Part shown: piece after piece, positions 46,058 through 59,639 of the stretch | Position numbering within the stretch: position 1 is the stretch's first letter | How the letters are laid out: the number at the start of each line of letters is the position of its first letter | NCBI RefSeq assembly: GCF_049243985.1 | Contig: NC_135381.1 | Coordinates: 16,231,345 to 16,295,344 of the forward strand | Length of the DNA stretch: 64,000 bases | Source of the DNA: Paroedura picta | Taxonomy: Eukaryota > Chordata > Lepidosauria > Squamata > Gekkonidae | Reading direction: 5' to 3' | Program-made: the position numbers and the translations under genes | Notes under the pieces: generated by a model | Databases searched by the model: none | What the model was told of the DNA's origin: nothing | The model's input: only the letters and a program-made list of their open reading frames with translations

Positions 46058-46880
46058 CTCTAGAAGCAATGCTGGGGTTCTCTTAAAGAGTATCTAAAAT
46101 GGAACCCCTGGGGGTCCGTGAACCCCTCATTGAAAATCATTGAAAATCCCTGGTGTAGATATTAAAGAGAATGGGAAAAGGAACTAAACCTTGTGGAATA
46201 CCATGATATAATCCTCTAGCTCCACATGTAGGGGTGGAACAATGAAAGAACAGGGCCCTGAATACTGTAAGCTTTTGCTATTCTAAAAGCAGACCTGGAA
46301 TCCAGCTCTAATGTGTTTATCTAGTTGCTTTCATCCCAAACTGCTGGCCACCTGTCCCAGCACCTTCCCACAAAAAGGATATTAGCAGCTAGCCTATAAA
46401 TGTGCTGGCTCCCAAGTCTTTTTTTCTTCCTACCAACTTGTCAAATGCAAGTCAGCACAACTCCCTCTATCAAGCAAGTATTAGCCACCTCCTGAATTCC
46501 TCCTACGACACAGCATGTTGTTAAGAGTCATGAAAGACAAGATTCAAGCAAAGAAGGTGGGTCGCACTTCTCCAAACAACTTGTCAACAAAATGCAATGT
46601 GATCTTGTGGTAGTAATAGTATATGCTCCATACAGCCTCAAAAAAAGTCCCGGGGGATCTGACCAGAGAGCTATCTGGTCCTACATCATGCTTCCAATGG
46701 CCAAATGCTTCTTGGAAGCATGATAAGAAGCCAACAATTTTCTTATAATGTGTTCTGGCCCAGCTGAGGCTCCTGAACTATCTTCAAGGGCAGTCCTAAA
46801 TATCGTGAATCAGAGATGTCAAGCTGAAACGTTCTCATTCCCTTCCCCCATCTTACCTCCTCCTTTCTTGGTTCACAACT

Positions 46881-49800
46881 TCAGTGGTAACCATTAGTGA
46901 AAGCTGTTGCGATCAAAGGCCCCTACAAAAGAACACAGCACTCATTGGGTATATCTATGCTGTTTTGAACATGAAATGTGCTACAGCAGGGGTAGTGCTG
47001 CCAGGGGCTCATGGGAATTGTAGTCCATGGACATCTGGAGGACCACAGGTTGACTACCCCTGTGCTACAAGAATGCAGGATTACCAACACTGCATATAAC
47101 CACAGGCAAATCCTTTATTCCTCATGTTTTTTTATATAGCTTGGTGAATATATATGAACATAAGCGGCATTAATCCATCTGTTCAATGATCATAACAGCC
47201 ATGGATTCAATAGCAAGTTAATGGTCCATCAATTCTGCTTGACCATAAGTGATCCATATTAAGTTTGTTGAAAGCCAGTTTTGGCAAAACACTGCCAGCC
47301 AACTTTTGCAAAATGCCTGCTGACACACATCCATGAAAAGTGTAGTACATGCACCACAGAAGGACACCATGATTCTCCTGTTCTTGGAAGAGAGGGGATC
47401 AACACCATACAAATTACTTGCTCCAGTGTGATGCTGTTCATGCAAGTAGTTATTATCAGAGATGGCTCTTATGTCTTGTAAGCTGGAGAGACCAGGGACG
47501 GGGCATGTGACTTTGTGAACACCAAGCCTATGCTCTACCCACTGGCTGACAGGTCCCGCCCCTTGATCACTTACCCCTAGGCTGTGGCCAAAGCCGGTAC
47601 TTGGGGCAGGACTTGCTGCGCTGATGTAACTGCTGACTCCCGACTCCTGATTGGCTGCTCCGTAAAGCTCTGCCATTGGCCCAGGACTGGTAGTTCCCAG
47701 GAAGCCACCGGTGCGGCTAGGGGTGGAGCCTGCAGGAGGAAGCAAAACTAGCCGGTGAAGATGACAAAATGGTAGCCCTGCCCCCCCACCCACCCCCAAC
47801 AACCCAGCACCAAGTTTTACAAAAGCCAACAAGGCACCCCGCTGGGTAGCTAGACCAACAGTTACCTGTCCCTCGCACCACAGCTGCTGCAGCCGCTGCC
47901 GCTGCCATTGGTCCGTATGCAGTGAGAGGAATGGCTGAAAACAAACAGAGAGGGACTCATGTCAGAAGGAACCCTGGCTTCCTAGATGGTAGGGATGTTT
48001 TCACCCTCTTGTTGAGAGGTGGGAGGGTGCCAGCAAGCCGAATATTCAATGCACACCTACCTACCCCCCCTTTTTCACCTTTGAAGACCTGAGCCCCCAG
48101 TGGCTTGTGCATCCCAGAGTAGCACATCCTGGTTTGCAAGGTTTGAAAGCCACAACAGAGATTTCAAAACAATTTCGTTGCAATGCTAAAACTCATGACT
48201 ACGGACTAGAAATAACTGTCTTCTACCTTCATTCCAAGGGCTGAACATGCGGCCTCCAAAATATTCTCCTTCACAAGCCCTTTCTGAGTCAATTGCCCTA
48301 CTTTGTATCCAGTGCTGTAGGTAGTTGGCAGAGGAGAATGCAAGGAGCCACATCTGTGAAATCTCCATCGTTGACCCTGAACCTTAGTGCAAGGACCAAA
48401 GCTGGCAGCTCATTTGAGAAAGAGGCACCTCCCTCCACAATTGGCCAGCTGGCAAGTATCATTTCCATGTGGCTACTCCTTCCACATATACATACAGGCA
48501 CACACATACCCCTGCTGGGAAATGACAGAGCAGAGGCTCTGCCACCGCCTTTCACCCTTCTATGGAAGAAACATATTCAAATACCAAGATGTGAGAATTT
48601 CCTAAGCTGTCTGCTCTCATAGGAAGTGAGGCTTCCAAGATCTACTAAAAGGCTACCAGAGATATCAAGGACCCAATGGGGAATCTCCCAGCATCACAAA
48701 TACATAACTGTAGCTTAATGTTGGTGCTAGCAAACCACTACCTCCACAATCACCTTCATGCACAATAGAATTTTAGATCTATTTTACTGTGAATGCCCAG
48801 ATGGGGCCATGACACCTAATCAATGGAGATCCCCTAATGTTGGAAGCCATAGCCCGGGTGAAAGGCCCCCACACACACACTTCCCTCACAATAAGCCCCA
48901 TGCAGTCCACATCCCAGAAGAAAGGTAAAATCATCAAGTGTGAGGGGCTGTTATAGAGGATGGGATAATGCATCAGGAAGAGGTCAGTCTATTTGATCCA
49001 AAAAGGGATGAGTGGGGGGAGAGGAAGAGACTGCTAGGCATAATACACCAGGACATCTGCAAAGATTAGGGAAACAGCAGCAGGAGGAAGGTGCTTCCAG
49101 AATAGGCACTACACCAATTTAGAGAGGAAGAAAAGTGGCATGTAGATGGGAAGAAGAGGGAAGAAAAGAGCTGAAGCCCTAAAGCAGCCTCTGGTCTTTG
49201 CTCTATCGTGTCTGGGGGACTGGCGCTCCATCCCTTGCCCTTTGTCCGATGGGGCCTCAGAAGGTTCCATCTTGTCCCTGATACTCTTGAACATCTACAT
49301 AAAACTGCTGGATGAGGTGCAGAATGCTGCAGCTGGGATGCCGACTAGAGTACGTCCATGCTTGGCTCATCCGCACTGACTTCGAGTTTATTTCCAGGCA
49401 CAATTCAAGTTGCTAGTCTTGACCTTCAAAGCTTGGGACCATCATACCCAAAGAAGCACCTACTCTATTATGAACCCTCCAGACCACTACATTCATCTTC
49501 AATGGTCCTGCCTTCTGAGATTAGGTAGGCAGCAGTCTGGGAGAGGGTCTTCTTGGTTGTGGCATGAAAACTCTTGTTCATTCTCAGTGATCCTTCCTTC
49601 CTCACGAATGTTTTTATTGTTATTTTTAGGTCTTTGTATGCATTTCATCGGTATTTTTAATTGTTTTAATGAAGTGTGCTTTTGTGCAGGAAGTTGGTTA
49701 TAAATGCTTTTAAAATGTGATTTTATCATATTGGCTGCCATGGCGACCCTTGAGAGCAGAAAGGCAGGCGATACATTTTGTTTTAAAACAAAGCATCTCC

Positions 49801-51600
49801 TTGCTCCTTCTGATGGTCTTAGGAAGGACTACCAAAACAACCAGATTTCCTTTGTTAGCCCATCTCTCAAGAAAGGGAATTTAAGGAGTTCAGAAGTAGA
49901 ATCCAGGACATATGAGGGAGATTGGTATTATTGTCCCCACATTTTAGAAAGGGGGGGGTTGTCCACAGCTGAGGAAGTGGCTGGGCAGAGGCCCCCTAAT
50001 GAGATTTAGACCTAGAATTTCCTAGCTACTGGTCTCTTGACCATTTATCTTTCACCAGCTCTCGTAGAAGTGAGCTATTTTTGAGGAAGTTTAGAGCAAG
50101 GAGGATGAGGACAAGACAGAAGGCTTGATATTAGCCTACAAAAAACATGAACACAGAGAGAAATGTGTCCTCTTGCGTATCATACAAGAATGCAGGGCTA
50201 CCTAATGGAACAGATTCGCCATTGGTACAAGGCAGAAAAAAAGAAAACATGTAAAGCCTGTAGTTTAGATGGCTTTAACAAATGAATTTATATGATAAAT
50301 TCACTGAGATGATGCCCATTAGCAGCTATTAAATGTCACAGCTAAAATTACAGAGGGAGTCAATATTCATCTTTGGTTATACAAGCAGAAAAAGGTGATC
50401 CCTATTCCATCTTGTGAACTTTGCTACAGGTTTCTGGTTGGGTGCCGTCAGAGAGATTGTTCCTGACATTATAGGTATTGGCTTGAACCAGAACATAGAT
50501 TTCTTTAGAGAACCCAAACTTTCCCAGTGTAGCTTTAAAAGTACAACATGCAGAATGTTGATTTCATATCCAATTCAAATCACTGCTCCTCTTACTGGAA
50601 CCAGTTCTTTCAGGTTTCTCAGGCCAAATGCCACTGCCTGCATTTTTTTTAACTGTAGAGGCAGAGGATTAAACCTGGAAGTTTCCACCTGTGACGTATG
50701 TGCTCTGCTAATGAACCATGGCCAGACAGTTCTGCAAGGAAATAACTACTTGAGTGTTTAACAGAAGGGGATGAACAGGTTTCATGCTTTGTGTGTCCAC
50801 ATTTCTCGATTCAAACAAGCAAATATCCCTCAGCATTGGCTATATGATTGTTTTCCTATCTAACATGCATTTCTGCTCGCCTCTCCTCACCCATCTGATT
50901 CTGATGCAAACACAGAAAGGACCACTTGCAGACACCTCCCTGTTGCCCCTGGCAGAGCACTGACAGTGCTAGAGTAGCCCAAAGCCCCCCTTCTCCCCTT
51001 CCAGTTTTTGCAAGGTTTAGGAAATCAGCAGGACTGACCTGTGAGCTCAGGGAGGACGGGGGCACTCGGGAGAGGGGTCCGCTCTACACGGAATTCTAAA
51101 AACGAAAGGCAAGACAACTTAGGATGCTTGGTCAACTTCCCCTGAAGAGGGGATCCAGCGAAGCGACAGAGATGCAAAAGCAAACAAAAACATTGTGGGT
51201 CAGGTAGCACATGGGGATTCTTTGAGTTACCACTTGTTCTGAAAACCAGCAGGTGAAGGAAATCCAGCAATTTCAAAAGCAACATTGAACACGATTGTTA
51301 ATTATCACCTGATATTTCAGTTTCCCCATCTGTAAAAGGGGAACAACAGTACGACCTACATCCATTACAGGCTCATGGTGAATGCAATGAAAGCCAAAAA
51401 GCACTTTGCAAGTGAAAACTCTTCTAAAAGGAATAACCAGGAGGCAGTGATCTTCATGCACCAGTCTTAAGGGGGGAAAGGAAAGAGGGTTGGGTGCTGC
51501 ATCTACTCATCCATGCATTTCTTTGCAGAGACATATGAGACAAAGAAGAAGAGTTGGTTTCTATAGCTCACTTTTCACCGCCTGAAGGAGTCTCAAAGTG

Positions 51601-51654
<54 letters not shown>

Positions 51655-54600
51655 TCAATTTATTTCCTGCCACTCCCAGGAACCGTCTTGGATTACAATC
51701 GCCTTCCCTTCCTCTCCCTATCACAAGACACCCTGTGAGGTAGGTGAGGCTGAGAGAGCTGCTGACAGGACAGCTTGGTCAGAACAGCACAGTCAGGGCT
51801 GTGATGAGCCCAAGATTACCCAGCTGGCTGCATGTGGAGGAGCAGGGAATCAAACCCAAGTTCACCAGATTAGAAGCCACCACTCTTAACCACTGCACCA
51901 TGCAGCATGGTGAAAGGCAGCAAAGTGGGCATAGCCTATCAGGGGTGGACATAGCCTATCAGGGGGAAGAGTCATGTCCAAGTACTTGCTCAGTTATTAA
52001 GGTTCACTGAGCCACTTACCATCTCCCACTAACACAGCTCACAAAGTCACTGTAAGAGCACAGTGAGAATGCTGTATGTTAACAGCTAGGGATCCTTGAA
52101 GGAAGAGCATGACAGAGACGGTAGAAGTAGGAAATATATTTTGGCATGGAAAAATCATAGATGGTCTTCAAATTGTATTCCAGGGAACTTCCCTGGCCCC
52201 CAGAAGGCATTTTTAGGGCAGCGTTTAGGCCAACACCAAGAGTCAACTGAGTATTCCCAGGACGTGATGGCAAAGGCTCACAGGGTCCTCGGAGGGCAGG
52301 TCAAGGGGTGCAGTTTGTGAGCCTTGGCTTAGATCACCATCTGTTATTGTGCCCCTTTTATAAAGTGAAACTCATTCTGTCCATTACCAATGAAAATCAG
52401 AATATCACTGCTGGAAAAGACCAGTCAACTCCCAACAAGGGTGGCTGCTTAAAACCAGAGCAGCCTATAAGAAAATGGCTGCTGCCTCATGTCAGAAGGA
52501 TAATCCTGAAGAAATCATAGAATCATAGAGTTGGAAAGGGCCATACAGGCCATCTAGTCCAACCCCCTGCTCAACGCAGGGTCAGCCCTAAGCATCCTAA
52601 AGCATGTGATGATGCTCTAAGGCAATTATTAGCATTTGCTTCATTCATGTTGTTAGGATGCTATTTCGTCATGGTGACATTTTGCAAAAGCAATTCAGCT
52701 TGTTGTAGGGATGAGAAATTGGACAGGCATAGTTCCCATTCAAACCAATGGGGCTTGTACAGGACAACTTGCCACCCACCGATAGGGTGCCATGGAACAG
52801 TTCTGCTTGCTCCCCACTTTGCTACAAAATACCCAAATTAGGCTGCGTTTTTCTTATATTTAGCACTATGGTACTATCGGGAGCCTGGTCTGTTTGTTTG
52901 TTTGCCAAGTGCTTCAAAGCCCTTACTTCATTCGTAAGGTTTTGGACTCCATCCCATTTTCATGCATGAGCCTTGGTAACACCTGGGTTATTGCTATTCG
53001 TGCAGAATTAAAGAGCTTGCTTTGTATTCAGAAAGATGGCAACTCTGCTTTAAAGTAGAAGCTGAGGAGAAAAGGGAATGGGGAGGAACACAGTTGAGAG
53101 AGAGACAGACAGACTTGCAAGGGGATTCTTTCCAGTAATAGCCAGCCTCAATGAAGAATCTAGTCAAGAGGGAGTTGTATCAGCTTTTCTGGCCTCTGCA
53201 CGGTTTGTTCCCTGACTACGTCTTGAATCCTTCAGTCACTTCCCCTGATCCCATCCCTCCTAGAATCAGAACAACTGGCAAAAGCCTCCAGGGATGCATC
53301 ATGAGAGATGCCAGGAACCCACCACTAAGCACAAAAGCAAACCTACAGGAAATAACTGAGAGAAATGAGGACTTACCAGGAAACTGGTAAGTGTAGCCAG
53401 GTGCGATGCCCGTGTAACTCCGGCTGGCGTAGGTGGCTGCCTGGAAGCCAGGGTAGCCTATTGTTTAAAAAAAAAACAGAGCTTAGTTTAAAAAAAATAT
53501 TGCTTCAGTCCTTTGTTTGCATGCAACCAAGGCAACAGGAGACTGGTGACTCTCTGGAACGCTGTGGCAGCACCTGGGATGGGAAGGAGAAGGGCAAGGA
53601 AAGACATTTCCACAGAATGAAGCAGACAGGTTTTCTTCCAGAGCAGATGGGAGGGCTTCAAGGAAGTCTTCAGCCCTTGCACTTATCATGTGAGAAAACC
53701 AAAGTCTATCAGCAGTATCCAGTACAATTCCACAAGAATTTTTTTTATCCTATATAAGTGGCAGCTCCACATAGAAGAGAACTTTTTACAAAGAAGCTGG
53801 TTTGCTCAGCCCACTTCTAAACTCAGAGGCTGGAGCTGCAGTCTTTGTATTTTCACTCTGTCTGCCACAGGAGAATGAGAGGCAAACATAAGAACAAAAG
53901 AGGAGGGCTACTCAATATCTGTCAGCATGTCTGGCTGCTCTGGCCGATCAGCCTCTGCTGGGCTGAAAAGAGAGGAGACACATAATTTTACTAGATCTCT
54001 ATACCAGATGTGACTGATTTGTTCAGACGCTCACAATAGAGAGATGGGCAAGGCTTGCCTGAGTTTCGGGGAAGCCTGACTGATAATTCTGAACTCTGGG
54101 TCTGCATCCTGAGGCTCATCCATACTAGGACATCTCTTAACCAGGATCTGATGTGTTAGTCCTTATACATCCTAACAATAAACCTTTTGGGGTGATACAG
54201 CAAAGGCCACCGTCATGTTTAATTCAAACAACAGACATTCCTCTGCAGTTCTCCATTCTGCCAGGTGATGGTGGTGTATGATCATGATTACAAATGCTTC
54301 CCCCCCCAGAGAGCAGCAATTACACAGCACTAACCTTACCAGGAAGCAAGCGACCCAGGTTGATTGGAGCAGGGAAGAAAGGCAGAGAGGGTGGCTGAGA
54401 GTTCAGAGTTTATCATGCTTACCCAACATGCCAATCCCAAGCATGAAGGCATCCATCCCATAAGGCATCACTCGGGACCGCCCCCTTGCTGAGCCAGTAG
54501 GGGACATCACTTCCTTTGGCTGAGCTTTTTTACATTCCACCTGACGTGGGAAACACAAAATGGAGTCCAGTTTCTGCATAGACTTGCAGGACAATATCCC

Positions 54601-57600
54601 AGGAGGCTTACAGAGTCAAAATCTCTGCAAGAGCTTCCTCTCCCCTCCTCAAAGCCTCTTTATACATCACGTTCCCAACATTTACTCAATTTTCTCCTAA
54701 AGGAAATCAGAGGTTAGCATGGGTGTCCACCCCCCACCCCAGTTTTCACCTTGATTAAGCTGTGAGATGTATTGGGCTGTTTCCACGCAGGTTATTTGTC
54801 CCAGGTTTGGAGCTCCTGGGAGGGTGGGGCCCTGCTTCCCCACAGCATCACTGCACTTCCTGTGGTTTCCCTGATCTTCCCCAAGACTCCTTTGCTGCAA
54901 AATCTTGGGAAAGATCATAGCAAAACCTGGATAGCTATCATGTGGGTGATTACATTCAGATGTTCCCAGAACCACAGAGGGCAGCCATTTTCTCTGCCCC
55001 GTTCCCATAGCACCCCCCTGCAATCATGAGCTTTTTCATTTAAAAAAATCAGTAATTGAATTTTCAGCTTTCATTTTTTTTCCAGTCTCTAAACTCTTTC
55101 ACTATGGAGATATGAAGAAGAGTTGTTTTTTATGTCCCACTTCTTACTGTCAAAGGAGTCTCAAAGCAGTTTATAACCAACTTCCTATTCCCACAACAGA
55201 CACCCTGAAAGGTAAGTGGGGCTGAGAGAGCTCTAACAGAACTGTTCTGTGAGAACAGATCTAGCAGGATTGTAACTAGGCCATGGTCACCCAGCTGGCT
55301 GCAGGTGGAGGAGTAGTGGGGAATCAAACCTGGTTCTCCAGATTAGAGGCTGCCAATCATAACCACTATTACCAGGGGTAGTCAAACTGCGGCCCTCCAG
55401 ATGTCCATGGACTACAATTACCATGAACCCCTGCCAGTGAATGGCAGGGGCTCATGGGAATTGTAGTCCATGGACATCTGGAGGGCCACAGTTTGACTAC
55501 CCCTGCATTATACCATGCTGGCCACTACACATCAGGGTGGACTAAGCCTCAATGCAGCTCAGATTTATTTCGGAACCTGCCAATTTATCAGTACGCAAAA
55601 TACATGCCATGATAGTAAGAGGCAACAGGGCTGGCTCTGAAAAACAGAAGCTGCCATACGAGCTAATACAGCTGATCATCACAGATTTATTTCTTTTGGT
55701 TTTCCACCACTTTCTTTCAAGGGACTTAAGGAAGTTGAAGCTGAGAGAGAGTGACCTGCCCAAAGTCAGCCAGCAAGTTTCATTGGGGGTGGGAGATTTA
55801 CTGTAAGTCACACAACTTTTAGAGGATGGTTTAGTGAGAACATCGTTGCTTTTATATTTCATAGATTGACCAACCATATCCTTTTTGGTCCTCCTTCTAA
55901 TCTGCTCCTCTCCTGTTTACAGACTCGAACTGTAGGTAACCCCTGTTTGTTTACACGTGCGGATTCCTGACATTGTAGCTTCAGGGTAGTCCTGAATGAA
56001 CTGATCTGCCTGTTTCAAAGAGGAGTGGGGAGCACTTTGCCAAGTAACCCAGAGATATGTTCTCTGGCAACTTAAGAGCCTGTGGACACAGGTGGAGTGG
56101 CCCTGCAGTTTATAACCAACTGTCAACCCACCCATAAAGCAGCTCAGTGGAAAGGCATAGCACCCTGTGAAGACCCTGGTGACCCAGGTTTTTGGTTGTA
56201 CTGGTTGCAAGGCCAGGCCTGCACCCCGCTGCTTCGTGCTTTTTTACCATTTTGTTGTTGATCTCATGGAAGTGGATCTCGCAGACTTTCTCCACAATAT
56301 CTTCACTCTCGAATGTGACAAAACCAAAACCTGAAGAAAAAACAGACCCAGTCTTGGTTAGTTCTGGAGACCTCAAGCAAAACCACACACAACAGGAGCC
56401 CAGATTGAAATCTAACCACACTCAAGTCCTGTAATTGGCCCAGTGAGACTGACCAATATCTCAACGGGGTGATACTTCTGACTGGGCTTTCTCAGCCAGG
56501 GTCTCATGAAGCCTGGGGTTTCTTGACAGCCCTGCAAAGGTTTCCAGAATGGGTGGGAGTTAATTAATGTTTAATATGTTTTTTAAATTTGTTAAACATT
56601 TATTTATTTGATTTCATTTATTGGGGATATGACTACATAGGGTCATGTTGACCCCCCCCCCAAGCAAATGATGGGCCTGGAGTGGATGGAAGAGGGAGAG
56701 GCCCCAGGTGGTGCGCCTCTCAACCACATTGTGCATGATTGTGCCACTTCTGGGGTTCCTCGACATCTAAAGAATGTTTCAGGGGTTTCTCAACGCTAAA
56801 AAAGTTGAGAAAGGCTGAACTGGACTATATCGCTTCAGGCTGCAGAGGAAGGCTTATAGTATTGAATTCTCACCATTCAAAGAATTTCTCCCCCGAAAAA
56901 CAAAACTAGTATGTCATGGACAGGGGTTCCACTCCAGGGCCCTCCCCACTCTGGCATCCTAGTTTTCTGTGGACAGTAGAACCAGGCCTCTGACAGAACG
57001 TACACAAGAAACGTACATAGCCTAGATTCACCTTGCAAATAGTCCTCAACTTGGTATCTCTGCCTGGCCTCCCACCATCTTTTGAAGGCCCACTGAGGAC
57101 AAAAGAGCATGAACTGCTCATAACAGCCAAGGGGGCTCAGTCAGTTGGACGAGTCACACAATTCAGAGACAGCTTCAGCACAGTGGGGTTCTGTAGGGAC
57201 ACCACAGCTGCTCCCTGGCATCAGAATGGAGTCAGTGGGCCGTTGCTATGGCGAAACTAACAAAGTTACTCTCTTAATCTCGGTTGCAGGTACCACCCGT
57301 ACCTAAGCTCTCTTTATCCTCAATGAATGGCAGCTATTTAGTTCTGAGCTGTGAGTAAGGAAACAGGATTTGGAGGAAAGGGTGGATGGAGAGAGGCAGT
57401 GTTTAGGGGAATACAGGGTCAAGAAGCATTGCGTAGAGTCTAGGGACAGGAGAGGCTCTGCACTGTGAAGGGGAAAAAAAACAAGTAGCATGGCAACTGA
57501 GCTCTGGAGTCTGTGGGGAAAACTTGTCAGCCGGAGAGCAGGAGTGAAACTTCATGAAGCAATCTGAAGCAGTCAGCAAAGTCTAGCTATTATATTAACT

Positions 57601-58842
57601 AGTACAGGCCCCCACTCTGAACATGCAAAAGAGATGGGACACAGCCCTTCTTTTTACACACCTGTACGACTTCAGAATGCAAAACAACTGATGTGCCATG
57701 CACGAGATACTACACGGGTTCCTCTTGCATGGGGAAAAGGCAGAGCTGTAGCTTTGCCCTCTTTTGCCCAACCCAGCAGCACAAAGAAAAAAAAAACAGA
57801 TGTCTTCCAACCATACATACATAGGTAGGAGAGAGAGAGAGAGAGAGAGGATTCCAATTCCATATGTGAAGATTAAACTTCAGGCTTCTAGCCTAACCTT
57901 CTGCATGGCATGTTAGCTTTCAGCATGAAGGATATGGTTGTTAGCCAACTGATGTGGGGGGGAAGTTCTCCACAAAAACAGAGATAAATAAGATCGCCTA
58001 CTAACAAGTACACGTTAAATTGCTGCAAAGACCAGCTGAAAACCTGACAACCCTTTAAGGCAGGAAGATTTTCAAGCAGGCATGTGTTTACATAGCAAAT
58101 TATCCCCACCTACAGATGAAAGGACTGTACCATGTACAAAAAAAAATAGAAGCTGTGTCACAGATGAAGGAGAGCGCAGTTGGTCTTCATTTGCAAGCCA
58201 ATCAAACGTTTGGAGGCTGTCAGGGCCCCTTGGGTAGTATCAATAGCCCTCAAGCTAGTCAATTCCTTTAACACAGCATGCCTTCTCTCACCCTCCCCCC
58301 TTTCTCTCTCTCCCCTCACACACAGGGGAGTGGTCTCAGCAGCTTGCAGGGCCAGCCAGGCTCCCCCCTCTGTAATCAAACTACCAAAAAGGGGCTCTGG
58401 GAAAAGGTGACCTGGGTGCAGCAGCCGGCCCCCATGCTGTGGAAGGAGGAGAACCGGTCTCTTAGCTCTCCTGTCAGCTTCCCGTGGGCTCAAATTACAC
58501 AGGACAAGGTAAGACATACACAGACCGCTGGAGCCACGTAGGTGATGGGAGGGGAAGAGAAATGGGGCCTGTCTCCTCTTCAGCAAGTGTAGCTCACAGG
58601 AAGCGGGTGGACAAAAGCCCTCTGTGCTGAGCAGGGACTGAGGTAAAAGGACACGTTGATGAAGGAAGGAGGTCTGAAGCACAGAGATAAAGAGGAGCTG
58701 TGGACTGGGCATGTCACTGGGGGCTGGGAGCCTGGGAATGCCACAGACACACACAGACAGTACAGGCTTCTGTGCCAAAAATACAGATCTCACCTCGGTG
58801 CCGGTTAGTCGTCTTGTCAAACATGAGCATAGCATCATCCAC
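46881..58842 (-). CDS. MSI1: MSI1 (Musashi-1) RNA-binding protein, C-terminal half
   Basis: Eight coding exons are seen: 58842-58794, 56330-56248, 54540-54423, 53457-53377, 51095-51039, 47934-47866, 47729-47575 and 46922-46881 (stop). They join in frame at AG/GT borders and begin within RRM2 at [13 protein letters not shown]1 binds UAG-bearing mRNAs in neural and epithelial stem cells and controls their translation. RNP1 GFGFVTF is in the 56330 exon. Then come the conserved linker [16 protein letters not shown], an alanine run (eight A) and the terminal [13 protein letters not shown], near-identical to human MSI1. A ten-residue stretch of human MSI1 (SHPWTMAPPP) is absent from this joining. 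RRM1 and the start lie beyond the window's right edge. Confidence 0.96.
46987..47062. mobile_element. hAT-type palindromic MITE, left arm mostly deleted
   Basis: It begins CAGGGGTAGT and keeps the full right arm to ACCCCTG. The flanks TGCTACAG and TGCTACAA match at 7 of 8 positions. It lies only 65 bp upstream, on the minus strand, of the MSI1 last coding exon. Confidence 0.88.
49270..49650 (+). mobile_element. L2-like LINE fragment
   Basis: It contains diverged L2 coding traces ([23 protein letters not shown]) and downstream sequence. Fragmentary, in an MSI1 intron. Confidence 0.6.
51546..51908 (-). mobile_element. tRNA-derived SINE (family S2) carrying an ATT microsatellite
   Basis: The tail part (AAGAAGAGTTGGTTTCTATA) is separated from the body by a (TTA)n run at about 51603-51652 and a short LINE-tail-like piece, then the S2 body and head follow to 51908. 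An insertion of another repeat's tail likely seeded the microsatellite. Confidence 0.75.
52513..52605 (-). mobile_element. CR1 3' tail fragment
   Basis: ATCATAGAATCATAGAGTTG and CAGGCCATCTAGTCCAACCC are the reverse of a CR1 3' end. MSI1 intron. Confidence 0.85.
55108..55525 (-). mobile_element. tRNA-derived SINE (family S2) split by a MITE
   Basis: The S2 body runs to 55372 (AACCACTATTAC) and its head resumes at 55506 (TTATACCATGCTGGC). The interruption is the MITE at 55373-55505, so the SINE came first. Confidence 0.85.
55373..55505. mobile_element. hAT-type palindromic MITE, complete, nested in a SINE
   Basis: Both arms are present, from CAGGGGTAGTCAAACTG to ACTACCCCTG. The flanks ACTATTAC and CATTATAC are similar but decayed. 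Confidence 0.9.
56480..56825. repeat. Diverged hAT-like or unclassified repeat
   Basis: The ends GGGCTTTCTCAGCC and GTTGAGAAAGGCTG are near-complementary and the interior has repeated GGGGTTTCTTG/GGGGTTCCTCG-like pieces. The target duplication is not convincing, so the class is unsure. Confidence 0.4.
57829..57849. repeat. (GA)n microsatellite
   Basis: About ten GA units in an MSI1 intron. Confidence 0.85.
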
Positions 58843-59639
58843 CTGCAGAAAACAAAGATGGGGGGACGGGGAGAACTGAGGTTATGGAAGGAAGACTATT
58901 GTTTTAGCTTAGCCAGACTGGACATTTAGGACCACTAGATAGAGAGAGGCAGTTGCATCAAGTGGCAAACTTCAGCTATTTAATGATATAATTTTTTTTT
59001 TTTACTGGATGAGAGTTAGTTGGATATTTTTCCAGAAGCACCAAAACGTCTTGCCCTCTACCAAGGACTTTAGTAATCTATCTGCTCATCTCCCTACCTC
59101 GGTCACCAGGATCACATAAATCCTGAGCGAGTAGGACTGTCCCAAGTTTCAAATCAGCATACAGCAAAAAGGCAAATACAAGTACACATCTATCTTTGGA
59201 CAACATCTCCAGGTCCGATATGTGAAGCCGAGCATTTGCCAGGTGATAACTGACTACTTGTGAAGATAATAAATATCTAGTAAGCAGGTCATCTGTAAAA
59301 CACCACCATACAACCAGGAAAACTTTATCACACTTCTGGACCCGAGTAAAAATCCAGGGAATCAAGGAGTGGCAAAATACCTCCCCCCAAAAGCAGATGA
59401 CCACTTTTCCAAGTGATAATAAGAACACTGTAATAAAAATGCTGTAGACAGCTGTTGTAGGACTGAGCTACACCACACACCCACACACAAATGATAATGG
59501 TACCCTAACCTGGGGGGAACCAACAAACTGAGAAGTTGCTACTGCCTTTGCTTCTGACTCCACCCCACCAGTGTGGGTGTTATAAGCATACTAGCTTCAA
59601 AGCGTGTTCCTAAGAACGGGCCTTGAAAGGGCCCCCCCT

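Noticed and set aside
47218-47832. A 204-codon minus-strand open frame
   Set aside because: It is MSI1 exon 47729-47575 plus flanking intron read straight through; the splice sites are clear.
58158-58838. A 226-codon minus-strand open frame
   Set aside because: Only its first few codons (58838-58794) belong to the MSI1 exon; the rest is read-through into the intron with low-complexity composition.
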